Shown: in pieces, positions 10,230 to 19,454 of the stretch
Layout of the letters: each line of letters starts with the position of its first letter
How positions within the stretch are numbered: the stretch's first letter is position 1
Assembly (NCBI RefSeq): GCF_026262645.1
Contig: NZ_SHNO01000001.1
Location: forward strand, 1,240,001 to 1,304,000
DNA: 64,000 bases
Reading direction: 5' to 3'
From: Candidatus Marimicrobium litorale
GTDB lineage: Bacteria; Pseudomonadota; Gammaproteobacteria; Pseudomonadales; Halieaceae
Notes under the pieces: generated by a model
What the model was told of the DNA's origin: nothing
The model's database searches: none
The model's input: only the letters and a program-made list of their open reading frames with translations
Program-made: the position numbers and the translations under genes

Positions 10230-11234
10230 TTACCACTTCACTGGAATCTGGTTTTTCGGAAAATTCACGGAGTCAAAAAACCACGTCTCAACCGCGTAGC
10301 GGCTCCTAACACAGTCGGCGACATGTTGCGTACGGTGTACCAAAAAGTGATCAAAAAACAAGGCGTCGCCTCGATTAAAACGCGGCGCAACGACAGCCTG
10401 TTGACCATACACATCATGCACGGCGCTTTCGGCAACCGTCCAGTTCATCGAGCCCGTGCCTTTCTCAAAGTCACTCTTCAAACGCACCGGTACGAAATCC
10501 ATACCGGGAGCGCCGCTATCACCACCACAATCGGAAAGCGATACCCATACATTAAGGCTGTCGATGCCGGGACCCATAAAAGCACCGTCCTGGTGAAAGT
10601 CGATCGGCACAGGCGGCGACATAGCCTTACGCAAAACCCATTTGTAAATGGATACGCAGGGCTCGTTCTCAAAATAATCAGTGAGCAGGTCTTTGAGCCC
10701 TTTGCGATCGTAAAGCGCCAAAATCTTATCGGTAATAATAGGTGTCGTAGCTGTCAGCTGCGAGCTAGACTGGCCCAGCGTACGACCAAGCTTACGAGCG
10801 ATTTTGGTGATATCAGTGTAAGTTTTGTTAGTCTCACGGTGCTTCGCGATATCATCCTTTGTATGCTCAACAGCCTTCGCCAGCTCCACCTGCTTCAGCA
10901 GGTATTGACTAAGTTTTTTTTCCGGCTTGTTGTGCAGCTTAAAAGAATAATCCACGTAGGACTGCATCTGTTGCGCGTCTTCCTCGTTGAGAAAGTTGCG
11001 TACGATAAGGCAACCCTTGTCACTTATCGCCTGTTTCACAATATCTACAGTTAGAACGTCTGCCTCAACCTCAGGCACCTCAAAATCCACGGGGCTGCTT
11101 ATTCTCGCGTCGTCGATCACCCGTCTGGACGGCAAAGATTGTGTCGTAGCGAAGTGTTCAACACGCGCATTGAGACGGTCGAGGTAACGATCTCTTCGTA
11201 ACAGGTTATCAGCGTGTATTTTAAAATTATTCAT
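10230..11234 (-). CDS. Phytanoyl-CoA dioxygenase (PhyH)-like Fe(II)/2-oxoglutarate oxygenase
   Basis: A 334-residue protein of the PhyH superfamily, which hydroxylates small molecules using Fe(II), oxygen and 2-oxoglutarate. The iron-binding triad is visible as HQD (His214, Asp216, in DFHQDGAFMG) and the distal His300 (FLVHRT), with Arg312 placed to bind the 2-oxoglutarate carboxylate. The first ~190 residues are helical and not recognised. It is 142 bases upstream of the TylF-like gene on the same strand, so they may be co-transcribed. The substrate is unknown; modification of a sugar or lipid in the same pathway as the methyltransferase is possible. Confidence 0.78.
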   Translation of the reverse strand: MNNFKIHADNLLRRDRYLDRLNARVEHFATTQSLPSRRVIDDARISSPVDFEVPEVEADVLTVDIVKQAISDKGCLIVRNFLNEEDAQQMQSYVDYSFKLHNKPEKKLSQYLLKQVELAKAVEHTKDDIAKHRETNKTYTDITKIARKLGRTLGQSSSQLTATTPIITDKILALYDRKGLKDLLTDYFENEPCVSIYKWVLRKAMSPPVPIDFHQDGAFMGPGIDSLNVWVSLSDCGGDSGAPGMDFVPVRLKSDFEKGTGSMNWTVAESAVHDVYGQQAVVAPRFNRGDALFFDHFLVHRTQHVADCVRSRYAVETWFFDSVNFPKNQIPVKW

Positions 11235-11405
11235 AGCACGAGATAGTATTTAGACAAACTCAACGTTTTATAGTTGAGAAAGAGTGTACAGCGTTTGCTG
11301 AACGTCTGACAACCAGATCTGAAAGCCGAACTAATTTCGGTGATCTAGGTCAGTTAAATAATCAGGAATTTGGCAATATCCAAGCAATGTTACGATTGGA
11401 AGATA

Positions 11406-11414
11406 ATTATAGCA
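11406..11414 (-). promoter_or_regulatory. Possible extended -10 promoter for the PhyH-like gene
   Basis: On the minus strand the sequence reads TGCTATAAT, a perfect -10 hexamer with an upstream TG. No good -35 is visible. It would give a leader of about 165 bases, in an AT-rich intergenic stretch that also carries a CTCAAC/GTTGAG hairpin near 11268-11281. Confidence 0.35.
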
Positions 11415-11462
11415 CTGCGCGTGACCCACACCGACCAAGGCCGAAAGCTAGACGAATATGCG

Positions 11463-13301
11463 CTATGATCTAAACCACGCAACATTGTAGTTGGTCTGCA
11501 GAAGGTTAATTGCAGTGAGCACCTCAGAGACCTCATCAAAAAATGCCTTACGCCTCGCGGCGAGATTGTGGCCGTCAGCTACCAATAGCCCACGGTGCTG
11601 CGCGAGTTGAAGCCCGGTAGCATAGAGATCACTGGAAATCGATGACTCACCATTGATTTGGCGACGCAAAAGCATCTCGCGTCCCGGCTGCAGAAGCTCC
11701 GCAGCAAACCTTTTAACATCCGTGACAGGCTCTTCCCCCAGTTCGTCCAGAGCGACCGCCACCACATAATAAGCCTCGGCGATGGAACGTAAAATGGCGT
11801 GTCCGAAACGCGGCGGGGACTCGCGCAACTGCTTTTTCAGCGAGGTCTCTCCGCCGGCCCAGTCGCTGTAACGACGTGATGTCTCCTGCAGCACCTCAGC
11901 AAAAAACTCACCCTTTGGTCGAAAGAAAAATTCAAACTTGAACATGTCACGCAAACACTCGACACGCTCACGTAGCTCCTCTTCCCGGGTCACGCTGATA
12001 TCGCTTGCGCCGATCGCTAGGGCCACCTCCCCCATTGCGGCGGCGAGAAAATAATGCGTAATGGTGTTGCGGTAGTAAGCCGCAGCGATTTGCCTGTCAT
12101 CGGGAATATAATATACCGGCATCCGCCCCTTGGCGAACTCCCGCACCAGTTTCGAACCGCGCATGGAAAGCAGCACGGCAGAAACCTGCTGCAAACCTTC
12201 CAAGCTAAAACCCTGAGCCAATGGCAGACCGCGCTCACGCACCAACTGGGCGATTTCACGTGCCTGCCGATAAACTTCCTCCTCGGTTAGCGCCCTGCCA
12301 TCTGCGCCCAGCAGCACCATGGTGAGAACATCTGCAGCTTTGATGGGCGTAACCTTTTCAATGTGCGTGCAGATTTCGAAAGCGACCCGCGTCGCGAGGG
12401 AGGGTCCGTCCCCAGCAGCGTCGGTGCTCGCTAATCCCCGCGCGTCACCGCTCACCGACGCACCATCCACATCGCCAATCGATACGGGCTCACCGTAGCG
12501 TACATAAATTTTTCCGTAGGGGTCTTTCATACCGAATACGTAATTCATAAACCAGCGTAGTGATTCCTTGCGCTTCGGCAGGCCCTGCTGCAGCGCCACG
12601 TAATCGTCGATCTCCGCGATCCGGTCGAAAGCAATGGAGACGGGCACGAACTTTACGTTCTGCATATCTTGTCGCTCGCACGCCTCCAGCACCCAGGTAA
12701 GAATTCCCAGCTTGGGCGGCGATAGTTTGCCGGTCCGCGAGCGAGTGCCTTCGATAGACCACGTCAGCGGCAGCCGGTTGCGAATGAGGTAATCGATATA
12801 GTGGCGGAACACGAGTTTGTAAATAGGGTCGTCATGAAATTCTCGTCGCAGGAAAATAGAACCTACCTTCCGCGCCAATGTACCAAAACCGAAAAAGTTC
12901 ATATTGATGCCGGCAAAGACAAGCGGCAGCGGTTTAAAATCATTTTCATATAACGACACAAGAAATGCGAAACTGTCCATATGCGACTTGTGCGACCACA
13001 GAAACAGCAGGAGGTTGTCGCGGGATAACTCGTGCAGCTCCTGCAACGCCTCGGTATTGATATCGAGCTTTTTCTCGTAGCTACGTGTGTAAATGAACCG
13101 CGCAAAACGCGCAGCGGGCGCAAGCCACGATTCACTGGGCGTCGCCGCCATTTCGATCAAGCACTTGCGCGCATACTTTCGAGCCTGAACCTCACTCTTT
13201 CCGGTGACGACAGAGGCCGCTATGAGCTCCTCGATAAAATCTGGCTCATCCAGCAAGGTGTGCGCCTCGCTCGCAGGCAAAGTGTCTTTTCTTGTTATCA
13301 T
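11463..13301 (-). CDS. PlsB-like glycerol-3-phosphate acyltransferase (short form)
   Basis: Probable membrane-associated acyltransferase that puts the first acyl chain on glycerol-3-phosphate. It has 612 residues against about 807 for E. coli PlsB, so it belongs to a shorter branch. Motif I (HX4D) is HKSHMD at 104-109, a motif II-like FLRREF is near 150-155, and motif III EGTRSRTGKL spans 184-193, followed by a motif IV-like VKFVPVSIAFDR. The C-terminal half is helical and typical of the PlsB family. It stands alone with noncoding DNA on both sides. Whether it replaces or supplements the PlsB or PlsX/PlsY route cannot be told from this window. Confidence 0.82.
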   Translation of the reverse strand: MITRKDTLPASEAHTLLDEPDFIEELIAASVVTGKSEVQARKYARKCLIEMAATPSESWLAPAARFARFIYTRSYEKKLDINTEALQELHELSRDNLLLFLWSHKSHMDSFAFLVSLYENDFKPLPLVFAGINMNFFGFGTLARKVGSIFLRREFHDDPIYKLVFRHYIDYLIRNRLPLTWSIEGTRSRTGKLSPPKLGILTWVLEACERQDMQNVKFVPVSIAFDRIAEIDDYVALQQGLPKRKESLRWFMNYVFGMKDPYGKIYVRYGEPVSIGDVDGASVSGDARGLASTDAAGDGPSLATRVAFEICTHIEKVTPIKAADVLTMVLLGADGRALTEEEVYRQAREIAQLVRERGLPLAQGFSLEGLQQVSAVLLSMRGSKLVREFAKGRMPVYYIPDDRQIAAAYYRNTITHYFLAAAMGEVALAIGASDISVTREEELRERVECLRDMFKFEFFFRPKGEFFAEVLQETSRRYSDWAGGETSLKKQLRESPPRFGHAILRSIAEAYYVVAVALDELGEEPVTDVKRFAAELLQPGREMLLRRQINGESSISSDLYATGLQLAQHRGLLVADGHNLAARRKAFFDEVSEVLTAINLLQTNYNVAWFRS

Positions 13302-13487
13302 GTTACCCAGTATAACCAGCCCCGCCGCTCTGGTCGCCCTTGCGCGGCACAGTCAATCAGCAACAATGCGCACGCGGCAGGATCCCGACCTGTGATAGGC
13401 AGTTCAACGGCAAAACCACGCATTGGGTTACGAATTGTCCTGTTCAGATTGAATAGTCGCTAATACGGGGCGAGCACGCGTAATTTA

Positions 13488-14705
13488 CTACTGATCCTGC
13501 AGCCAGGCAGTTGACTGCGCAGAGCCCAGCTCGACCAAGTCGCCCATCAGCAGAGTGATATCGACGAGATGGAGACCCCATCCCGGAAAAATCGTGAATT
13601 CACCATTAAAATCGTCGGCTCGGGGATCGCTTGCATCACCGTTAGCCGTTGCCTGCAGATAACTGATGCCGTTCTCGTCCAATATGCACCGCCCGCTGAT
13701 GAAATCCGGCATGCTATAAAATGGCGTCGTAATCGGTGGAGCCGATGCCGGGTCCGCGTACGGTCCGTCGACCCTCTCGGCAATGAGTGATCCGATGACA
13801 CCGGGCAGTCCCCCGGCCGGAAAATAATTTCTAAAGCTGGCCTGGCCACCTGCCAGAGCCGCTGGGTTAGTGCAAACAGCGGTTAAACCATTGCTGGGAG
13901 TACCAAATACGGCAAGCCCCGCAGTGAGCTCCGGATCAGACTCACGATAGATCGAATAGTTGATAACACAGCCTGTTTGATCGGCCATGCGACAAACTGA
14001 CACCTGCTGAAAATCTCCACCGATATCCGCTCCCTCCGGTGTCCGCACCGCCGACCCTATCAAATGAGCCGAGATAAGGTGTTTCAGCAGATATTCGTCC
14101 CGTTCGACGGTGTCCGCTACGAGACGCCTGAGATGACCCGCGCCCTGGGAGTGGCCGATCAGAATAACGCCCCGTCCATTATTTTCATTACCCATATAAT
14201 GTTTAAAGCTGTCCAACACATCTGCGTAGGCGACTGCCCCCGCCTCAGCGAAAGTGCCATCCACAATCGCAGCAAGGGTAGCCTGGCGATATACAGGCGC
14301 GAACATACGACAGAATCGTGAGTACCGCGCTGCCTGATTGAGAGTAGTAAATATTTCTTCCGGCCCCTGTTCCAGATCAGAATTAGTGTCTGGATCTCCG
14401 CTAACCGTAGGATAGACGTAAAAACAATCCACCTCAGGATTAGCCGTACGATTATGCAGCTCAATCTCGGTTGATCCATCCGCAAAGACGCGGGTCGTAT
14501 CGAGATTGCTCGCACAAACGTTGTCTGAATCAGAGAGCGCTGGATGGCACAACCAGTTTGCCGTATCGCCGTAGAGCGCGCTGGAAAACCCCGCGTAAGG
14601 ATTGGAGGGCGCCTGATCTACCCTCTGTTCATTATCGTCGCTATCGCTGCAAGCGGCCAGCAAGACGCTCAAAATGAGAAAAGAACCAATCAGAATGCGA
14701 TCCAT
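13488..14705 (-). CDS. DUF3089 alpha/beta-hydrolase lipoprotein
   Basis: A 405-residue predicted lipoprotein. The lipobox LLAAC places the lipidated cysteine at residue 19, followed by an Asp/Ser-rich linker (SDSDDNEQ), so it is probably exported and anchored. The body matches the DUF3089 family of alpha/beta hydrolases, with DCFYVYPTVSGD near 93-104 and the nucleophile elbow GHSQG (Ser186). Substrates of this family are poorly known; esterase activity is the likely chemistry. It is divergent from the molybdopterin oxidoreductase gene across a 220-base intergenic region, so the two could share regulation. Confidence 0.78.
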   Translation of the reverse strand: MDRILIGSFLILSVLLAACSDSDDNEQRVDQAPSNPYAGFSSALYGDTANWLCHPALSDSDNVCASNLDTTRVFADGSTEIELHNRTANPEVDCFYVYPTVSGDPDTNSDLEQGPEEIFTTLNQAARYSRFCRMFAPVYRQATLAAIVDGTFAEAGAVAYADVLDSFKHYMGNENNGRGVILIGHSQGAGHLRRLVADTVERDEYLLKHLISAHLIGSAVRTPEGADIGGDFQQVSVCRMADQTGCVINYSIYRESDPELTAGLAVFGTPSNGLTAVCTNPAALAGGQASFRNYFPAGGLPGVIGSLIAERVDGPYADPASAPPITTPFYSMPDFISGRCILDENGISYLQATANGDASDPRADDFNGEFTIFPGWGLHLVDITLLMGDLVELGSAQSTAWLQDQ

Positions 14706-14925
14706 GTTAGGGCGCTCAAGTTGCAGTTGACGTGGCTTTATTCTCTGACGTTATTGACACCTTTGTCCATTCAATTATTTTTGTCAGAGCAACGGCCGAT
14801 TGTCTTTCGTTCTGGCAAGGCATATCGTCGTAGCGGAGTACTTAACAGTCGGCTATCCTTGCACAATCCGACGGCACTGAGCGATTCGGTGCGCGCGGCT
14901 AACTAAACGCAACTGGAGCAGCGCC

Positions 14926-17157
14926 ATGAGCACCAAGGACATCATTTACCGCAGCTGCCCGACCTGTGAGGCCAGTTGCGGACTCACGCTGGAGGTCGAT
15001 CGCGACAGAGGAGACATTCTGTCGATCAAAGGTGATGCAGAAGACACACGCTCCAACGGCTATGTCTGCGCAAAGTCTCAGGCGTTCGCTCATATCCACA
15101 GCGATCCCGAGCGCCTGCGACGCCCGGTCAAGCGAATCGGTGACGACTGGATAGAAGTCGAGTGGGACGAGGCACTAACAGATATCGCGGCCCGTCTAAA
15201 GGACATTCGCGAGCTGCACGGAAAAGACGCTATCGCAATGTATTACGGCAATCCGAACGGTCACAATTTTCATACGCAAATCTACACCCAACTTTTTATA
15301 CAAATGTTGGACACAGAACGCTTCTTTTCTGCCGGCAGCGTTGACCAGCAACCCAAGAATTTAAGTAGTGATCTGCTGTACGGCAATCCATGGTTGTTTC
15401 CCGTGCCGGATCTTACACGCACAGATTTCTTTGTGTGTATGGGCGGTAACCCGCTGGTGTCGCAGGGGTCATTGTTGGGCGCACCGGATGCGGCCGCGCA
15501 TCTGGCTGACATTCGCAAGCGCGGCGGGAAAGTAGTCGTGCTTGACCCACGCCACACGGAAACAGCACAAGCCGCCGACCAGCATCTTTTCATTCGTCCA
15601 GGAACAGACGCTCTACTTCTGTTTGCCTGGGTCAATCAGCTATTCGTTCAGGGGCTTGTCGCTATTGGTCCACTGGGCGATTGCGTTGACGGACTGGAGA
15701 GATTGGAAGCACTGGCCAGACCTTTCACTCCCGAGGCAATAGCCGAAAGGACCGGTATCAAGCCGGCTGACCTGCTCGCACTGGTTGCTGATTTTAACGC
15801 CGCCGACAGCCCATCTTTATACGGACGCATCGGACTGTGTACACAAGCCTTCGGCACACTGGCGAGCTGGCTGATCGACGTAGTCAACCTGTTACAGGGT
15901 AGGCTTGATGCCGAAGGAGGCGCCATGTTCGCGCGCCCAGCCACGGGTCAGAACGAAAATACCGGCGAGCCGGCAGAGCTGATGCACGGCCGCTGGCACT
16001 CGCGCGCGCGAGGCTTACCCGAGTATATGAGCATGCTGCCCGCATCCTGCATGGCAGAAGAATTGGAATGCTCAGGTGAGGACGCGGTGCATGCGCTTAT
16101 CACCGTTGCGGGCAATCCAGTGCTCAGCGTGCCCAATGGAAAGCGCATAGACGCCGCGCTGGACAACGTTGGCTTCGTGGTGGCTCTGGATATCTATATC
16201 AACGAGACCACCCGCCACGCGGACTATATCCTGCCATCGACGACACAGCTCGAGCACAGCAACTACGACTTCCTGTTTTCGGCATTTGCCCAACGTAACT
16301 TCGCACGGTATTCGCCGCGTGTGTTCAAGCCAGCACCCGGCAGCCTCGACCAGTACGCTATTTTCGTCGAACTACTGTCTAGAATGAACGGCCTGCAGGC
16401 AAGCGAACTGAATGAAATGCTATTCGAGGGCATGCTCGAGACCGTGCTCAAGGCACCTGCTCTGGAACACGTCGATGCGAGCGCCGTTCGTGAAGCGACG
16501 GCACACCATCACAATGGTGAGCGCCTCCTGGACATTCTGCTGCGTATTGGACCCTACGGTGACCGCTTTGGAGAAGCGCGGGACGGGCTGACCCTGGATA
16601 AGGTCATGGCCAGCCCTCATGGTATCGACCTGGGTCCGCTGCAAGCGGGCGTACTGCCAGACATGCTGCGCACCAAGGGAGGCCGCATATCATTGCTGCA
16701 CCCGCTTCTGGAGGCTGACATTGTGCGCTTGCACGACAGCCTGAGCTTTAAAGTGCCGGAGCTTGTGCTGATTGGCCGTCGTCACATCCGCGACATGAAC
16801 TCGTGGTTACACAACCTGAGCAACTATGCCCGCGGCAAAAATCGCTGCACGCTGATGATCAATCCGGCTGATGCGCGCGCGAGAAATCTGATGGACGGCG
16901 GCGAGGCCAAAATTGGCTCCACGGTTGGGGAACTCATCGTACCGGTAGAGTTTAACGATGGCTTGATGCCGGGCGTGGTCAGCTTGCCACATGGCTTCGG
17001 ACACCGCTATCGCGGCACGCGCCAGTCTGTCGCAACGGACATGCTGCCTGGCGTCAGCGCCAATGACCTCATCGACGATCAGGCACTGGATATTCCCTCG
17101 GGCACCAGTGTAGTTAATGGCGTTCCCGTTTCGGTTACTGCTATTAACTCAGTCTGA
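14926..17157 (+). CDS. Molybdopterin oxidoreductase of the DMSO reductase family
   Basis: A 743-residue cytoplasmic molybdopterin (bis-MGD) enzyme. The N terminus binds a [4Fe-4S] cluster through Cys11, Cys14, Cys18 and Cys48, with Lys50 after the last cysteine as in electron-transferring family members. The molybdopterin domain follows (about 60-480, including VVVLDPRHTETAQAAD and HADYILPSTTQLEH), then the dinucleotide-binding C-terminal domain (about 630-740, with LPHGFGHRYRG). No Tat signal precedes the cluster, so it should act in the cytoplasm. The Mo/W ligand is not obvious; the expected region reads SAGSVDQQPKN without Cys or Sec. GGAG lies seven bases before the ATG. It heads an apparent three-gene unit. 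Substrate unknown. Confidence 0.85.
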   Translation: MSTKDIIYRSCPTCEASCGLTLEVDRDRGDILSIKGDAEDTRSNGYVCAKSQAFAHIHSDPERLRRPVKRIGDDWIEVEWDEALTDIAARLKDIRELHGKDAIAMYYGNPNGHNFHTQIYTQLFIQMLDTERFFSAGSVDQQPKNLSSDLLYGNPWLFPVPDLTRTDFFVCMGGNPLVSQGSLLGAPDAAAHLADIRKRGGKVVVLDPRHTETAQAADQHLFIRPGTDALLLFAWVNQLFVQGLVAIGPLGDCVDGLERLEALARPFTPEAIAERTGIKPADLLALVADFNAADSPSLYGRIGLCTQAFGTLASWLIDVVNLLQGRLDAEGGAMFARPATGQNENTGEPAELMHGRWHSRARGLPEYMSMLPASCMAEELECSGEDAVHALITVAGNPVLSVPNGKRIDAALDNVGFVVALDIYINETTRHADYILPSTTQLEHSNYDFLFSAFAQRNFARYSPRVFKPAPGSLDQYAIFVELLSRMNGLQASELNEMLFEGMLETVLKAPALEHVDASAVREATAHHHNGERLLDILLRIGPYGDRFGEARDGLTLDKVMASPHGIDLGPLQAGVLPDMLRTKGGRISLLHPLLEADIVRLHDSLSFKVPELVLIGRRHIRDMNSWLHNLSNYARGKNRCTLMINPADARARNLMDGGEAKIGSTVGELIVPVEFNDGLMPGVVSLPHGFGHRYRGTRQSVATDMLPGVSANDLIDDQALDIPSGTSVVNGVPVSVTAINSV

Positions 17158-17169
17158 GGAGGCTGCATT

Positions 17170-18258
17170 ATGATCAAGGTCATTCAGTGGACCAGCGGCG
17201 GTGTGGCACGCGAAACTACCCGGGCCATCCTCTCTCATCCCAACCTCGCGTTGATCGGTATGTACGCATATTCCGAAGCAAAGGCGGGCTGCGATGCCGG
17301 TGAACTCGTCGGTCTTGCTCCCCTTGGCATCAACGCTACTGCTGATATCGATCAACTTATCGGACTTAAGCCAGACGTGGTCAGCTATAACCCGCTTTAC
17401 CCCGATATCGACCAGCTCTGTCAGCTGTTATCCGCCGGCATCAATATCGTAACCACCTGCAATTTTATGACGGGTTGGGGCCTGGACTACCAAGCCAACC
17501 GTTACGGACGCAATGCACGACAACGATTGCAAGGTGCTGCTCTCGTTGGCGGCGCTTCAATGTTTGGTACCGGCATCAACCCGGGCCATATCAATTACCA
17601 GGCCTGCGTGATGTCGTCAGTTTGCTCCGAAATCGAACACCTGCGCATTACCGAGGCAGTGCCGGACATCACACCGTTCCTTGGCGATCCCAATATCGCC
17701 GCATTCGGGTACGGCCAGCCGCTCGACACCCCGGGCCTGGAATCGCGCCAGAAAGAAGAGTCGGCAGTATTCGGTGACGCTCTCGAGGTTATGGCCAGCC
17801 TGCTGGATATCGAGCTTGACGAGATCCGATGCCGCTGCGAGGTCGCACCGGCCTCAGAGGACTTTGACACACCCGGCGGAGTCATCGCACGCGGCACGGT
17901 CGCCGGTGTGCGCCTTCGCTGGGAGGGCTGTGTCAGCGGAGAGCCAGTATTGGAGAACCAGCAGCTTTGGGTCTGCGGAAGGTTCGTCGAAGGGATCGGG
18001 GACTGGCAGGGCGCGGACAAGCATGGCTACATTATCGATATTCGTGGCGATCCCAATGTGCACAGCGTAATGCTGCCCATACCACGACAAGACAGCAGCA
18101 AAATGACACTGGCCGAGCGACATGCGCTTGGTATGCGTATTACTGGGCTGCCGTCAATCAATGCCATACCACACGTTTGTGCAGCGGCTCCGGGCATTCG
18201 CACGTATAAGGATATACCGCCTGTCGTTGCCGGCGGTCGACTGTTTGTCAAAACCTGA
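17170..18258 (+). CDS. DapB-like/2,4-diaminopentanoate dehydrogenase-like NAD(P) oxidoreductase
   Basis: A 362-residue protein with an N-terminal Rossmann fold like dihydrodipicolinate reductase (MIKVIQWTSGGVARET, then LIGMYAYSEAKAG) and a C-terminal region like 2,4-diaminopentanoate dehydrogenase. Most members of this group are uncharacterised; true DapB is about 270 residues, so lysine synthesis is unlikely. It starts 12 bases after the molybdopterin oxidoreductase stop with a GAGG ribosome site, so they form an operon. The pairing suggests successive redox steps on one unknown carbonyl or imine compound; this is inference. Confidence 0.75.
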   Translation: MIKVIQWTSGGVARETTRAILSHPNLALIGMYAYSEAKAGCDAGELVGLAPLGINATADIDQLIGLKPDVVSYNPLYPDIDQLCQLLSAGINIVTTCNFMTGWGLDYQANRYGRNARQRLQGAALVGGASMFGTGINPGHINYQACVMSSVCSEIEHLRITEAVPDITPFLGDPNIAAFGYGQPLDTPGLESRQKEESAVFGDALEVMASLLDIELDEIRCRCEVAPASEDFDTPGGVIARGTVAGVRLRWEGCVSGEPVLENQQLWVCGRFVEGIGDWQGADKHGYIIDIRGDPNVHSVMLPIPRQDSSKMTLAERHALGMRITGLPSINAIPHVCAAAPGIRTYKDIPPVVAGGRLFVKT

Positions 18259-18332
18259 AGGGAAATCCAGGCAGTTTTCCGTCCGGGGCGTTAAGCGCCC
18301 AGCAACTGCGGCGCAAGAGAGGCATAGCGAAA

Positions 18333-19331
18333 ATGACTGAGAAAAAAAAGGTTATCACCGTTACCGGGGCCACCGGTTTCGTCGGCAGGCATGTCGTAGA
18401 GCGACTGTTGGAAAATCCTGATCTTAAGGTCAGAGCATTGGTTCACTCGCGCGAAGGTGCCCTCGGGCTCCAGCCATTTGCCAATAGAATCACCTGTATT
18501 GAGGGCGATATCACAAAACGGGAAAGCCTTGCCAAGGCTTTTCAGGGTGCTTGGGGGGTGATCAATATTGCCGGTTACCGCGAATTCTGGAGTGCTAATA
18601 ATGCGCGGTTCTATGAGATCAACCAACAGGGCGCGCTCAACGTGTTCGAGTCCTGCCTCACAGAACATGTCGAAAAAGTTGTGCAGGTCAGTACGCCACT
18701 AGCCTGGGGGGTGCCAGAAAAAATTCCATTCAACGAGGATAGCGCTCCAGGCAGCCATCCTAGTAATTATGCTCGCAGCAAGCACCTCGGTGACGAAGCG
18801 GGTTGGCGTTTGCATCGAAAGCGGAACCTGCCTCTCAGCGCTGTGCACCTCGCCGCCGTCATAGGCGCCGGTGATGATAAGGAAACCATGGAAGTGCGTC
18901 GCGCGGTTGAAGGTGATTTACCGGCACTGGTGGGCGCCAACACTACCTACACTTACGTATACGTGCGCGACGCAGCAGAAGCCATCGTTCGCGCTCTGTT
19001 ACATGAAAACAGTATTGGCCGCAAATACTTGATCGGAAACGAGCGAGCCACGACGCGAGAGTATTTCAAGATGATAGGCCGCATTGCCGAGGTGCGAATA
19101 CCCGATCGTAATATACCGGAAGCCTGGTTATTCCCGATCGCCAAGGGAATGGAGGCACTGTCCAGACTAACAAAACGCCGGCCACTCCTCCCTCTGGATG
19201 TCCTGAAAACTACTGCGGCTGGATCTCTGTTATTCGATGCCAGCCGCTCGGTTGAAGAGCTACAAATGACTTATACGTCTTTGGAGACTGCTCTGGCTGA
19301 GGCGATTGAAGATATTCGTCGCCCCACCTAG
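18333..19331 (+). CDS. NAD-dependent epimerase/3-beta-hydroxysteroid dehydrogenase-type SDR
   Basis: Extended short-chain dehydrogenase of 332 residues. The NAD-binding motif TGATGFVG lies at 11-18, the catalytic set is Ser120, Tyr146 and Lys150 (YARSK), and the C-terminal substrate domain resembles 3-beta-HSD or dihydroflavonol-reductase-like enzymes. It is 74 bases after the DapB-like gene on the same strand and probably belongs to the same unit. That intergenic stretch contains an 18-base sequence also found in pheT. The substrate cannot be assigned. Confidence 0.78.
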   Translation: MTEKKKVITVTGATGFVGRHVVERLLENPDLKVRALVHSREGALGLQPFANRITCIEGDITKRESLAKAFQGAWGVINIAGYREFWSANNARFYEINQQGALNVFESCLTEHVEKVVQVSTPLAWGVPEKIPFNEDSAPGSHPSNYARSKHLGDEAGWRLHRKRNLPLSAVHLAAVIGAGDDKETMEVRRAVEGDLPALVGANTTYTYVYVRDAAEAIVRALLHENSIGRKYLIGNERATTREYFKMIGRIAEVRIPDRNIPEAWLFPIAKGMEALSRLTKRRPLLPLDVLKTTAAGSLLFDASRSVEELQMTYTSLETALAEAIEDIRRPT

Positions 19332-19454
19332 TGACCCATAACGCGTCGTCAGCGATTCCAATCGGGCGAATAAACCAGCGACTTACGGGCATTAACAGTC
19401 GACTAAGCCGCAGCGCCTGGAGTGCTGACCCCTCCCTCGATTCGCGCCGACGAC

